Positions 18,767 to 28,002 of a stretch of 45,555 bases of DNA are shown here, piece by piece. The stretch covers positions 1 to 45,555 of the forward strand of contig CANCFT010000031.1 of NCBI GenBank assembly GCA_947377285.1, given 5' to 3'. Position 1 is the first letter of the stretch, and each line of letters begins with the position of its first letter. The notes beneath the pieces were generated by a model. The model was not told the DNA's origin and ran no database searches. It saw only the letters and a list, made by a program, of their open reading frames with translations. The translations under genes were made by a program, and so were the position numbers. The DNA is from Bacteriovoracaceae bacterium. GTDB taxonomy: Bacteria > Bdellovibrionota > Bacteriovoracia > Bacteriovoracales > Bacteriovoracaceae.

Positions 18767-19054
18767 CTACTCGTTGATTTCTTTAGAGCAGCTTGCACTT
18801 AAAAGTTTAGTCATATTATTTTTTTTAGAAAGTTGAATTGTACAAGTCCAATTTTGAAGATCAGCAGCATCTAGGCAGCTAGTTGAAGAGTATTTAGTGT
18901 ACACAATATATTCTTTAGAATTCCATTCAGTACATATGGCCCCTGGTAGTGTTTTATACATTTGATAGGCTTGCTCACCTTCAAGGGTTTGGGTTTCAGA
19001 TGCCAAAACATTAAATGTGTAGACAACTATAATTAATAAAAAAAATGTTTTCAT
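18767..19054 (-). CDS. Small secreted protein (95 aa) with four cysteines
   Basis: A signal peptide (MKTFFLLIIVVYTFNVLAS) is followed by about 76 mature residues with Cys in AICTEW, SSCLDA-like (TSCLDA), NWTCTI and SASCSK. Even cysteine number and export suggest two disulfides. No strong ribosome site precedes the ATG. Unknown family. It resembles in style the other small secreted proteins in the window (signal peptide, short, paired Cys) but shares no clear sequence with them. Confidence 0.65.
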   Translation of the reverse strand: MKTFFLLIIVVYTFNVLASETQTLEGEQAYQMYKTLPGAICTEWNSKEYIVYTKYSSTSCLDAADLQNWTCTIQLSKKNNMTKLLSASCSKEINE

Positions 19055-19392
19055 TAGAAAATAGTATCAATTTTAAAACAATTTTCAAGCAGGTGAGGTG
19101 AATGTTACACAGTTTATGTAAAGATAGAATCAAAAATAGTTATTCAATAGAATATTTTAGATTTACGATTATCTTTTATAGAATAAAAAAATAGATTCAA
19201 ATAATAGATATGTTGTATTTAAGTCTGATGGAAAAGCACATAATCAATACGTTTTTTAAAATATTCAAATTTCTTAATTAACTAAGGGAGCCCGTCTAAT
19301 TTTTTGACAGGGCATGCATTATATTCACGGACCTTTCTTAATCACAGTGAACTCTTATGGGATCGCTATAATAAGCTTCAAAGAGGAATATT
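19055..19392. other. Divergent intergenic region with REP-like repeat
   Basis: This AT-rich spacer between the divergent 95-residue gene and the transglutaminase-like gene contains no open frame of note. It must hold both promoters, but none stands out. It holds the second copy of the REP-like palindrome. Confidence 0.5.
19294..19310. repeat. REP-like short palindromic repeat, copy 2
   Basis: GTCTAATTTTTTGACAG within a larger imperfect dyad (CCCGTC ... GACAGGG). It matches the copy at 15842 in 16 of 17 bases. The two copies sit in separate intergenic spacers 3.4 kb apart. Confidence 0.5.
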
Positions 19393-20397
19393 ATGAAAAT
19401 CAATAAAATATTATTTGTTTTAGCTTTAATTTTTTCAATCAATTCAGGCTTAATCGCAACTTCTGAAGCAATTGATTTTAATCTCGAGACAGGTAAGGCC
19501 AAATTAGCAAAAGCAATTGCAGATGCCAAAAAAGCTGTTGAAAATGAATACGATAAAAATAAATCTAAAACCAATACCAGCACATCAAATGATGTATACA
19601 AAGAACCTGCATCAAAAGTTGTATTAGAAAATAAAACGAGTACTAATAATGACTTCATTGTTGATAATAGTCAGTTTAGCTCAGATCAAGTTTTCCCGAT
19701 CAATACAACTTGGGCATTAGTAAAAATTTCTAAAGATCAATTTCTTGAAGACCAAATTTTACCTGTAAAAAATGGGTTTTTAGTCAGACCAATTTTTCTA
19801 AGAAATGGTGATGGGGATTATCACGTTAAGGTTTACGCAACTTCTAATAATAAAAAATATGGAATTAGTTATACTTATATTAATAAATTAACAATTCAAA
19901 ATCGAGATGACCGGGATTTGTCATTTTTGCTTCCCTCTGAAGAAGTCCAATCAGATAATCTCTATATTATAAAATTAGCACTTAAACTTACTGAAAGTTT
20001 AGATAATGATTCTGATAAGGTTAAAAAAATTCATGATTATGTTGCTTATAAAGTTACATACAATATGCAAGGATATTTAGATGGAACTTATATCAATAAT
20101 CCAACTGATGCTCTTTCTGTGCTAAATAATCCAGTTACAGTTTGTGCTGGTTATGCCAATTTGTTTGCAGCTTTATCTAGGGCCGCTCATATCAGAACAT
20201 CAATTGTTTTTGGAAAAGCAACAGTTGGTATTGGCACTGGAGATCATGCGTGGAATGAGGTACTAATTGATGGAGAATGGAAAATAATAGATGTCACATG
20301 GGATGATGTTGAAACTTTAAGATATGACTATTTTTTTCCAACACTTGAAGATTTTTCTAAAGACCACCAAAAGATTGAAGTAAAAAATGACCTATAG
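19393..20397 (+). CDS. Exported transglutaminase-like (papain-fold) protein
   Basis: 334 residues with a signal peptide (1 to about 26, SGLIATSEA) and then a Lys/Ala/Asn-rich linker to about residue 85. The C-terminal half is a transglutaminase-like core with the full catalytic triad: Cys251 (PVTVCAGYANLFAAL), His285 (GDHAWNEV) and Asp300 (KIIDVTWDD), ending YDYFFPT. The preceding KVKKIHDYVAYKVTYN segment is the usual helix before the core in these proteins. It should act outside the inner membrane as a cysteine protease or amidase on peptides or peptidoglycan stems; bacterial members rarely crosslink proteins. AGAGGAA lies just upstream of the ATG. The catalytic domain is confident, the substrate unknown. 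Confidence 0.85.
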   Translation: MKINKILFVLALIFSINSGLIATSEAIDFNLETGKAKLAKAIADAKKAVENEYDKNKSKTNTSTSNDVYKEPASKVVLENKTSTNNDFIVDNSQFSSDQVFPINTTWALVKISKDQFLEDQILPVKNGFLVRPIFLRNGDGDYHVKVYATSNNKKYGISYTYINKLTIQNRDDRDLSFLLPSEEVQSDNLYIIKLALKLTESLDNDSDKVKKIHDYVAYKVTYNMQGYLDGTYINNPTDALSVLNNPVTVCAGYANLFAALSRAAHIRTSIVFGKATVGIGTGDHAWNEVLIDGEWKIIDVTWDDVETLRYDYFFPTLEDFSKDHQKIEVKNDL

Positions 20398-20595
20398 TGA
20401 TTTAGTCTGATAATTGCTTTTAATTACAAATTCTCAGGCTCTAAACACTTATTCTTCTGTTCGTAATTCATTTCTAATTGATTAAACATCTAAAATTGTC
20501 AGATCGTTTTAGTTTTATATTCTGGTAATATATACCACTAGAAATCGTGCTCACGAATCAATATAATTAACTATCTACTTAGATTTAGGAGCCCT

Positions 20596-21729
20596 ATGAC
20601 TATTAAAATTATAAATGGAATTTCTAAAAAGAGTAATAGTGCCCTTGCCCTTGCTGAAATCAGGGACCTTCTAAATATTGATTCTCCAAACATTGTAATG
20701 CTTTTTATTTCGAATAAATATGACTTTTCATTACTAGGAAAAAAAATAAAAGAACTCTTTGGAAATACACAAGTTATTGCTTGTTCTACCGCCGGAGAGA
20801 TTAGCGCTGAAGGTTATTCTGAACATTCAATATCAGGTTTTTCTTTGAAAAGTGATCACTATCTTATTAAGAATATATTTATTAAAAAATTAAGTGAGCT
20901 TAATATAGACGACCTTAGTCTTTACCAGCAACAAATTAAAAGCTTTACTGATAACTATAAAACTAAAAAAAATTATAAAGCTTTTTCGACAATCCTGATC
21001 GACGGGCTTTCCGTTAAAGAGGAAACTGTTTTGGGATTATTGGACACAGTACTTCAGGGAATTCCTCTTGCCGGAGGGTCAGCTGGAGATGGGTTAAGAT
21101 TTATAGAAACATTTGTTTATTACGAGGGTAAGTTTTATAAAAATGCCGCATGTTTAACTCTATTTGCAACTGATTTACCTTTTAAAATATTTAAATCCCA
21201 ACATTTTTCAAAAACAGAGTCCAAACTTGTTATCACTGAAGCAATTCCAGAAGAACGAATAGTCACAGAAATTAACGGAGAGCCGGCGGCAGAAGCTTAT
21301 GCAAAAATTTTGGGAGTAGATATCGAAAAATTTGATGCTATGGTTTTTTCAAAATATCCTTTAATGTTAAATGTGGGTGGAGAGTTCTATGTTCGAAGTA
21401 TTCAAAAAGTAAATGCTGATAAAAGCTTAACATTTTATTGTGCTATCGATGTTGGATTAGTTTTAACGTTAGCGACAAAAGAGAATATCTTAAATTCAAT
21501 TCAAGAAAATTTTGACAATATAAAAAAAGACATAAATGAACTTGAAGGCTGCTTATTATTTGAATGCATTTTACGACAACTTGAAATTTCTGACATGCCT
21601 GAAGTAGATAAAAAGAAAATATTTTCAATCTATGCAGAAAACAAATCCATCGGCTTTCATACTTATGGAGAGCAATTTGGGCCTCTTCATATCAATCAGA
21701 CATTAACTGGGGTTGCTTTTGGAAAATAA
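20596..21729 (+). CDS. FIST domain sensory protein
   Basis: 377 residues, cytosolic. The N-terminal half matches the FIST_N pattern (VMLFISNKYDF, then a strand-turn with ACSTAGEISAEGYSEHSISGFSL, later DGLSVKEETVLG and PLAGGSAGDGL). The second half matches FIST_C (GEPAAEAYAKILG, LMLNVGGEFYVRSIQ, CLLFECILR, IGFHTYGEQFGP). FIST proteins are ligand-sensing modules, thought to bind small molecules such as amino acids, and usually act with signal transducers. The last 17 bases overlap the start of a histidine kinase gene, so the two are translationally coupled and very likely form a sensor-kinase pair. AGGAG 6 bases upstream of the ATG supports the start. Confidence 0.88.
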   Translation: MTIKIINGISKKSNSALALAEIRDLLNIDSPNIVMLFISNKYDFSLLGKKIKELFGNTQVIACSTAGEISAEGYSEHSISGFSLKSDHYLIKNIFIKKLSELNIDDLSLYQQQIKSFTDNYKTKKNYKAFSTILIDGLSVKEETVLGLLDTVLQGIPLAGGSAGDGLRFIETFVYYEGKFYKNAACLTLFATDLPFKIFKSQHFSKTESKLVITEAIPEERIVTEINGEPAAEAYAKILGVDIEKFDAMVFSKYPLMLNVGGEFYVRSIQKVNADKSLTFYCAIDVGLVLTLATKENILNSIQENFDNIKKDINELEGCLLFECILRQLEISDMPEVDKKKIFSIYAENKSIGFHTYGEQFGPLHINQTLTGVAFGK

Positions 21730-22972
21730 GCAAAAAACGTCTGAAGAATATGAATTAGAAATAACTAAACTTAAGCGAATCAATAAAGCACTTATGGATA
21801 GAGTGGAAAGAAGTACGTCTTTGCAAGGAGGCGCATTTTCCCTATTTGAATCAAATGTTTTACTAAGTAAAGAAGTAATGAATCGGACCAAAGATTTAAA
21901 TCAAATTAATGAAATTCTTAAAGAAGACAAACATAAATTGACTCAAGTACTGATTGCCTTACCTGGAAATAGTATTATTTTTAACAATGATTTTGTGATT
22001 CAGGAATATTTTTATGGCACTAGAGCTGATAATTATAATATTCATATCGGTGATAAACTTGATAAATACTTTTCTATAGATTTTGTGAGTTGGATTTCTA
22101 AATGCATTGATCAAAAAAAGATTTTTAGCTATTTCGAATTTAAAGATATAATTAAAGAAAAATATTTTCATTTGACTTTCTCTAAAATCAACGATCAAAG
22201 CTTTATTATTTTTGTCCGAGATATTACTGAAGATATTAATGCCCAAAAACTTATTAAGGAAAAAGATTCAATTATTATTCAAGCCTCTAAGCTTTCAGCT
22301 TTAGGGGAAATGGCCGGAGGTATTGCTCATGAGATTAACAATCCGCTTGGCATAATAGATGGCTATGCCAAAAGAATTTTAAGAACAATTGAAAAAAAAG
22401 AAATTCAAGCCCCGGAAATAGTAAATTATACTGATAAAATAGTCGATACAGTAATAAGAATTGCAAAAATTGTTAATGGGCTTAGACAAGTTTCACGAGA
22501 CGGATCAAATGATGAAATTGAACAAGTTCTTATTCAAGAATTAATTGCAGACTCATTGGCCATGTCTACTGAAAAATTTAAAGCAAATGGCGTAACCTAC
22601 AGTATTTCATGTGATGATCATTTATATATTAATTGTAAGCGTATTCAACTCTCGCAAGTTTTAATAAATCTTTTAAATAATTCTTACTATGTTGCGAAAG
22701 ACTTACCTGAAAAATGGATAAAAATTATTGTTAAAAAAATAGATAATAATAAATGTAGAATTTATGTCATAGATTCAGGAAAGGGGATTAAGCCAGAAAT
22801 TCTTCTAAAAGTTTTCAATCCATTTTTTACCACTAAAAAAGTTGGAGATGGTACAGGGCTTGGAATGAGCATTTCTAAAAATATAGTTAATGATCATAAG
22901 GGAATTTTAGATTATGAGCTATTTGAAGGGAATACTTCATTTTATATCGAACTAACACTCGCAAATATTTAA
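21713..22972 (+). CDS. Histidine kinase coupled to FIST sensor
   Basis: Up to 419 residues. The frame opens inside the FIST gene and the likely starts are TTG codons at 21713 or 21719; the first ATG is at 21794 and has no ribosome site, so the exact start is uncertain. A coiled coil (about 8-80) leads to a PAS-like domain (80-180, ending VRDITED). HisKA follows with GEMAGGIAHEINNPL and phospho-His206. HATPase_c has CKRIQLSQVLINLLNNS, VIDSGKGI, FFTTKK and GDGTGLGMSI. There is no membrane segment or receiver. Coupled to FIST by overlap, it probably receives the ligand signal through protein contact. Its kinase core resembles those of the genes at 2771 and 5149. Confidence 0.88.
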   Translation: MLLENKQKTSEEYELEITKLKRINKALMDRVERSTSLQGGAFSLFESNVLLSKEVMNRTKDLNQINEILKEDKHKLTQVLIALPGNSIIFNNDFVIQEYFYGTRADNYNIHIGDKLDKYFSIDFVSWISKCIDQKKIFSYFEFKDIIKEKYFHLTFSKINDQSFIIFVRDITEDINAQKLIKEKDSIIIQASKLSALGEMAGGIAHEINNPLGIIDGYAKRILRTIEKKEIQAPEIVNYTDKIVDTVIRIAKIVNGLRQVSRDGSNDEIEQVLIQELIADSLAMSTEKFKANGVTYSISCDDHLYINCKRIQLSQVLINLLNNSYYVAKDLPEKWIKIIVKKIDNNKCRIYVIDSGKGIKPEILLKVFNPFFTTKKVGDGTGLGMSISKNIVNDHKGILDYELFEGNTSFYIELTLANI

Positions 22973-23170
22973 TACATTTTAAGTATTAATACTATCTTTA
23001 CACTGACCATCGTTTAAAGAATAAACTCACCCCCATTAGATCTTTAATTTTTATTCAATTTTACTTGTTAATAGATTTTCAATTCTAATATACTAATAAA
23101 TATCATAATTTATTACTATATTAAAAATTAATTTAAGAGTAGTCTTTAATTAACTTTATTAGGAAATTAA

Positions 23171-24715
23171 ATGCAAAATTTAGCAAAAACTTTTTTCACA
23201 GAAAATAATATCTCAGTCGAGATGATTGAATTAATGCCAATCAATATTATGTATTGTGACCTTGATCTAAAATTACGTTTTTTTAATAAAAAATCTTTTG
23301 AAACTTTAAAAAAAATTGAACATTTATTACCGATAAAAGTAGAGCAATTGATCAATGTTTCTATTGATCAATTTCATAAAAATCCGGCCCATCAGCGTAA
23401 ACTTCTAAGTGATCCTAAAAACCTACCTATACGATCAATTATAAATCTAGGGGATCAATACTTAGATTTATTTGTTAATGCAGTTTACACAAATGGACAA
23501 TATTCAGGTGTGATGGTGACGTGGGATATAATCACGGAAAAACAAAATATGGATTTTGTAATATCTGCGCTTGATAAATCTCAAGCGATGATTGAATTTT
23601 CCCCATCTGGAGAAATCATTACTGCTAATGAGAATTTTCTAAAAGCTATGGGGTATAGTTTAAAAGATATTATCGGTAAACATCACCGACTTTTCTGTGA
23701 ACCAAATTATGTCAAATCTTCTGAATATGAAATGTTTTGGAAACAACTTAATCTTGGGATTTATTCAACAAGTACATTTTTAAGAATTGATAAAAATGGC
23801 AAAAATATTTGGCTTCAGGCCACTTATAATCCCATTATGAATAAAGATGGAAAAGTTATTAAAGTTATCAAGTTTGCAACAGATGTTTCTAAAACAAAAA
23901 ATGATTATATTCAATTAACCCAAATCCTGACAGAGTCTTCTCATCAATTAGCTGCCGCTTCGGAAGAATTTACAGCTACTGCAAATCAACTATTTTCTAA
24001 TGCTAAAAAAACCAATGAACAATCTCTTGGAGCTTCAACGGCAACTGAAGAAGTTGATTCAGGTGTTCGTTCAGTTGCGGCAAATATGGAAGAAATGACA
24101 GCTTCTATTCGTGAAATTACCAAGACAACAAATGAAGCTTCTTTGATGGCCAGTGATACATTAAAAAAATCAGAGGCAACTAATAAAATTATTAATCAAT
24201 TGGGAGCTTCTAGCTTAGATATTGGCAATGTGGTCAAAGTTATTAACTCTATAGCTCAACAAACCAATCTTCTTGCCTTAAACGCTACAATTGAAGCTGC
24301 TCGAGCAGGTGATTCTGGTCGAGGATTTGCTGTAGTCGCAAGTGAAGTAAAAGAACTCGCTAAGCAAACGGCAAAGGCCACAAATGATATTTCAAAAAAA
24401 ATAGAAGCCATTCAAAAAGAAACAACAAGTGCAGTTTCGGCAATTGGTGAAATTTCATTGAGTATTTCAAAAGTAAACGGTCACGCCGGAAATATTGCTG
24501 CAGCTGTAGAAGAACAAGCTGCCACTACAAATGAAATATCACGAATTATATTTGAATCAAGCTCTGCAATTGGAGGCGTTTCTAATTTAATTAGAGAAGT
24601 TTCTTCAACTGCGAGTGTCAATTCATCGGATGCAACTCAATTAATTGATGCCTCTAAAGGACTCAGTATTCTTGCACTTGAATTAAAGGATTTAGTAAAA
24701 CGATTGAATGATTAA
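23171..24715 (+). CDS. Soluble PAS-domain methyl-accepting chemotaxis protein
   Basis: 514 residues with no transmembrane helix. Two PAS domains lie at about 10-130 and 135-255 ([23 protein letters not shown], the RLFCEP loop, ending FATDVSKTK). A coiled-coil MCP signalling domain follows, with the conserved hairpin tip around residues 358-400 ([35 protein letters not shown]). It should activate CheA through CheW in the cytosolic chemoreceptor array, in Aer-like fashion, in response to an internal redox or metabolite cue. There is no NWETF-type CheR tail at the C-terminus (ends KDLVKRLND). It is monocistronic, in a 198-base upstream spacer after the FIST-kinase pair. Its presence implies a motile organism. 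Confidence 0.92.
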   Translation: MQNLAKTFFTENNISVEMIELMPINIMYCDLDLKLRFFNKKSFETLKKIEHLLPIKVEQLINVSIDQFHKNPAHQRKLLSDPKNLPIRSIINLGDQYLDLFVNAVYTNGQYSGVMVTWDIITEKQNMDFVISALDKSQAMIEFSPSGEIITANENFLKAMGYSLKDIIGKHHRLFCEPNYVKSSEYEMFWKQLNLGIYSTSTFLRIDKNGKNIWLQATYNPIMNKDGKVIKVIKFATDVSKTKNDYIQLTQILTESSHQLAAASEEFTATANQLFSNAKKTNEQSLGASTATEEVDSGVRSVAANMEEMTASIREITKTTNEASLMASDTLKKSEATNKIINQLGASSLDIGNVVKVINSIAQQTNLLALNATIEAARAGDSGRGFAVVASEVKELAKQTAKATNDISKKIEAIQKETTSAVSAIGEISLSISKVNGHAGNIAAAVEEQAATTNEISRIIFESSSAIGGVSNLIREVSSTASVNSSDATQLIDASKGLSILALELKDLVKRLND

Positions 24716-24744
24716 TAAAAGGTAAGTAAGTTTAATGTTTGTCT

Positions 24745-25035
24745 ATGAAAAAGAAAATACCGACTAAAAAATCGACTACTACTAAGCCCAACGTTACAAA
24801 TCAAAAGTTATAAAAGTTGCCATGACCAAATTCAACTTCAAGTGAGTCAACGCCTAGAAGAAGCTAAAGTACTCAATGAAATGTTGACTCAAAAGCAATA
24901 TAGTTTTTTTCGCACGATGATATCACTAAAGCACTTGCCGCGATCTGCTCCTGAATTGATGCTCATTTAACAAAATTTACTGTATTTTCTACTGAAGATA
25001 TCAAATATATCTTTACTGTTATCTGTCATAAGTAG
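24745..25035 (+). pseudogene. Decayed small gene with several frameshifts
   Basis: An ATG opens a Lys/Thr-rich start (MKKKIPTKKSTTTKPNVT) that soon hits a stop. Shifting frame gives a plausible helical chain (QVSQRLEEAKVLNEML). Shifting again gives SHDDITKALAAICS, then, after one stop and a further shift, LTKFTVFSTEDIKYIFTVICHK and a terminal stop at 25035. The chain looks protein-like only when frames are spliced, so this is best read as a frameshifted remnant. No family recognised. It fills the gap before rlmN. Confidence 0.45.
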
Positions 25036-25047
25036 TATTTTCTGCTC

Positions 25048-26070
25048 ATGACACCTGACAAATCAATTTATGAATTATCTCTTGAAGAGCTTAAAACTTT
25101 TCTATTGAGTAAAGATCTATCGACTGAATTGTCCTCAACAATTTTTAGAAATCTTTATAAAAATAACAAACACGAGCAACCTATCGGTAAAAAGCTTTTA
25201 GCTGTTTTGTCAAAATCATATAACTTTGATCTTCCGGCCATCGAAACTGTTTCTAAGTCGCCTGATGGAACGGTAAAATTTTTGATGGCCTTTGCTGATG
25301 GCAAATCAGTTGAAACAGTGCTTATACCTTTTCATAAACGTTTTACAGTTTGCCTTTCCTCTCAAGTCGGCTGTGCCATGAAATGTAGTTTTTGTTATAC
25401 TGGTACGATGGGGCTTTCAAGGCATTTAAAAAGTAGCGAAATTATCGGTCAATATATCGTAGCTGCTGATTACCTTGAAAATGTTTTAGGTTTAAAAACT
25501 ATGGCGCCAAATATTGTTTTTATGGGTCAAGGTGAACCACTTCATAATGCTGAGGAAGTTTTAACCGCTATCAATGTCATGATGGAACCATTGGGTCTTG
25601 GTATGGGCCCTCGCCAGATGACTCTTTCAACCGCAGGTTATTTGCCAGGGATTAAAAAACTTAACAATTTTCCTAAAATAAATATTGCCCTTTCTTTGCA
25701 TTCGCCTTTTAACGATATTAGAAAAGAGTTAATTCCTATTAACCAACACTTTCCCCTAGAAGATATTTTTGCTGCTCTCGATGGACTAGATTTGATGAAG
25801 CGGCAATTTATCGTTTACGAATACTTATTAATTGATGGCCTAAATGATCGATTAGAAGACGCTGACAAGCTCGAAGAGCTACTGGGAGAGCGAAAGGCAG
25901 CCATTAATATAATTCCATTTAATCCCTTCCCTGGAAGTAAGTATAAGCGGCCGAGTGATGAAAAAGTTGAGCATTTCAAAGAAATGCTGGTAGAAAGAAA
26001 ACTTAGAACCATGATCAGGACGACAAAGGGGAGTGATATCCTCGCGGCCTGTGGTCAATTAAAGTCTTAA
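25048..26070 (+). CDS. rlmN: RlmN, 23S rRNA (adenine-C2)-methyltransferase
   Basis: 340 residues. A radical SAM enzyme: the cluster motif is C109-x3-C113-x2-C116 (VGCAMKCSFCYTG). The methyl-carrying Cys335 sits in the C-terminal AACGQ, as needed for the ping-pong mechanism. GQGEPLHN, LSTAGYLPGI, ALSLHSPF and NIIPFNPFPGS are the standard RlmN/Cfr blocks. RlmN methylates C2 of A2503 in 23S rRNA and A37 of some tRNAs, in the cytoplasm, supporting decoding accuracy. It is slightly shorter than the usual 370-390. Cfr (C8 methylation) is a sister family; this chromosomal copy in a housekeeping-like setting favours RlmN. It is followed after 18 bases by a ferritin-like gene, probably in one operon. 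Confidence 0.92.
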   Translation: MTPDKSIYELSLEELKTFLLSKDLSTELSSTIFRNLYKNNKHEQPIGKKLLAVLSKSYNFDLPAIETVSKSPDGTVKFLMAFADGKSVETVLIPFHKRFTVCLSSQVGCAMKCSFCYTGTMGLSRHLKSSEIIGQYIVAADYLENVLGLKTMAPNIVFMGQGEPLHNAEEVLTAINVMMEPLGLGMGPRQMTLSTAGYLPGIKKLNNFPKINIALSLHSPFNDIRKELIPINQHFPLEDIFAALDGLDLMKRQFIVYEYLLIDGLNDRLEDADKLEELLGERKAAINIIPFNPFPGSKYKRPSDEKVEHFKEMLVERKLRTMIRTTKGSDILAACGQLKS

Positions 26071-26088
26071 ATAGCGGGCCTTCTATAA

Positions 26089-26592
26089 ATGAGTAAATTT
26101 AAATCTGCTGAACTACTTGTCTGGACACCTTTTAAAATTGGAACCTCAATAAAGCCGCGTCCTTTGAGTTCGACCGAGGGGATCGTAGATCGCATAAGAA
26201 TAGCAGCCTTTGCTGAAAGACAGGCCCATTATGCTTTTTTAGAAGCAGCAAGAATATTTGCTGATGTTGTTCCTTATGAATTAGTTCTTGCTTGGAAGAC
26301 AATAGCAGAAGAAGAAGCCAAGCATGAAAAATGGCTGCTAGGAAGGCTCGTTGAGCTCAACCAAGATGTCGCTGAATTGCCCGTAGGTCTTGGGTTGTAT
26401 AATTCTTTTTGTAAATGTGAAACTGCTCGAGATTTTACGATATACATTTCTGACTCAGAGGAAAAAGGTCGACTTGCAGGGGTAAAATTTGTAGAAGCTT
26501 TAAAGTATCGAGACCCATTGAGCGCTAAGATTTTTTTAGATATTGCTAATGAAGAAGTGGAACATATTTCATTAGCGTCTAAGTATTTTTAG
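26089..26592 (+). CDS. Ferritin-like di-iron protein (DUF455/MiaE-like)
   Basis: 167 residues, mainly four helices. Carboxylate/histidine ligand pairs are visible: Glu43 with His47 (AERQAHYAF), Glu75/76 with His79 (AEEEAKHEKWLL), Glu124/125 (SEEKGRLAG) and Glu155 with His159 (ANEEVEHISL). This spacing is that of ferritin-like di-iron enzymes of the DUF455 type, related to the tRNA hydroxylase MiaE. The neighbouring rlmN also modifies RNA, so a tRNA-modifying role is a fair guess, though not shown. It is shorter than most DUF455 proteins (about 250). Its 3' end converges on the lipoprotein gene with 4 bases between stops. Confidence 0.75.
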   Translation: MSKFKSAELLVWTPFKIGTSIKPRPLSSTEGIVDRIRIAAFAERQAHYAFLEAARIFADVVPYELVLAWKTIAEEEAKHEKWLLGRLVELNQDVAELPVGLGLYNSFCKCETARDFTIYISDSEEKGRLAGVKFVEALKYRDPLSAKIFLDIANEEVEHISLASKYF

Positions 26593-26596
26593 AAGC

Positions 26597-27961
26597 TTAA
26601 TTGTTGATTATGCCATTGATGGCACTATAGCAGTCAATTTTAGAATGAAGATTTAAAAAAAGTTCCGGACATTTTTCACCAGTAAGAGTTTTTAATTCTC
26701 CATTCATACAATTGGCAAAGTGAGTGTAGTTCTTCCATGCAACTGATGTCGTTGGATACATTTTTCTAGTGTAAGAATATAAAATTTCTTTTGAATCAGT
26801 TTTTATAAGTTCATTTATTGGGACTCCAGAAATATCTGAAAATCTTTTTTCAAACGTTCTATAAAAATTCCAACCGTATTCTTTGTATTCTAGTCCCTTA
26901 AGCCAACTGTTAGATTCGTTACCGTGTAAAAATCCAATTCCAGTATTTATTTTTCCCGAGATGACTTTTCCATCTTCCCAGTCTTTTATAATCCATGCAA
27001 AGTTTGTATTTTTCACAAAATCTTCCAGAAGATAAGAGTCACCAAGATCTCTAAGGACAACTCTTCCTGTTGGCTTCATTTCAGAATCCATTTCAACCAG
27101 GAAATTCTGAGCGTGTGGAGAGTCATACCAGGCACCAGTCATTGCAAAATACTCGGCCATAGCATTGCCAAGTGGCTGCACTAAATGTTTATCCCAATAT
27201 TTCACAGGATCATCTGAACCATTAAGTTTAGCAATTCGAACTCCTTCTTTTTCATGCATGATAGAAAAAGCAGGAATATAAAAATGTGTATCATTTGGTA
27301 GGTCATTAAGGGATCTCATAATTAAGCCCTGGTCGAGTTCAGCTATCCCCATGGCCAGAGGCTCATCCATTATCACTAAATGCTCCGTTTGCATTTTATG
27401 TATCACGGATTTTACATATTTACTCATGCGTCTTACTTGACGAGCATCTTTCCATGTTTGTTTTTTATCACTCCACTTTCCACCGGTAAGATTAGTTGAA
27501 ACTTTAAGTGAAAAAGTTGCACCATTGATCGGATTGACAAGAATCATAGAACGAGAGGCAGTCAAGTATCCATCAAAGAATTTTTTTGCTTCACTATCTA
27601 CACCATTCTTTTGTAAAAAAGTTTTAACCTCTAGATGCCATTTTGAATCTTCAGGATTAATTAACCAACGGACATAAGTTTCACCATTTTTTACAAAAAG
27701 AATTGAATCTTTAATGTTTTGATCCAAAGTCTCTTCAAAGTCGGCCTCTAAAATCCGAAGGGGGATCTCATAGTGTTCTACTCGAGTAAGTGAGTTAGAT
27801 CTGGTTGAGACGGCATTGGCCTTAGTCTCCCATGTCACTAATTGAAGTGTATTATTTGATATGTGATACTGAGAGGCGACGTTTCTGGTGGCCAGGTTCT
27901 GACAGGCGGTCAAAGGTAGTAGAATTAAAAATAAGTTGAACAAGGAATTGAATTTCATCAT
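26597..27961 (-). CDS. Lipoprotein A, 454-aa paralog pair; remote IucA/IucC C-terminal signature
   Basis: A signal peptide with lipobox LTAC (Cys20) marks a lipoprotein. The start could be either of two adjacent ATGs. It is a near-gapless paralog of the protein at 32306-33670, sharing long blocks (TWETKANAVSTRSN, KFFD.YLTASRSMILVNP, NGATFSLKVSTN, LNGS, TGAWYDSPH.QNFLVE, LRDLGD.YLLEDF). The block with His283-x-Gln285-Asn286 followed by Arg304-Asp305-Leu-Gly recalls the EAHGQN ... RDFGG signature of IucA/IucC (NIS) synthetases and FhuF-like reductases. FSLKVSTN and IMRSLND could correspond to their KLSL and SLRT segments. This is inference by eye. It lies 41 bases downstream of the PLD-like lipoprotein, so the two are probably co-expressed. 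Function unknown. Confidence 0.78.
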   Translation of the reverse strand: MMKFNSLFNLFLILLPLTACQNLATRNVASQYHISNNTLQLVTWETKANAVSTRSNSLTRVEHYEIPLRILEADFEETLDQNIKDSILFVKNGETYVRWLINPEDSKWHLEVKTFLQKNGVDSEAKKFFDGYLTASRSMILVNPINGATFSLKVSTNLTGGKWSDKKQTWKDARQVRRMSKYVKSVIHKMQTEHLVIMDEPLAMGIAELDQGLIMRSLNDLPNDTHFYIPAFSIMHEKEGVRIAKLNGSDDPVKYWDKHLVQPLGNAMAEYFAMTGAWYDSPHAQNFLVEMDSEMKPTGRVVLRDLGDSYLLEDFVKNTNFAWIIKDWEDGKVISGKINTGIGFLHGNESNSWLKGLEYKEYGWNFYRTFEKRFSDISGVPINELIKTDSKEILYSYTRKMYPTTSVAWKNYTHFANCMNGELKTLTGEKCPELFLNLHSKIDCYSAINGIINN

Positions 27962-28002
27962 TTATCAATTCGGACTTTTAATCGTAATCTTTAGATTAAT
28001 AT

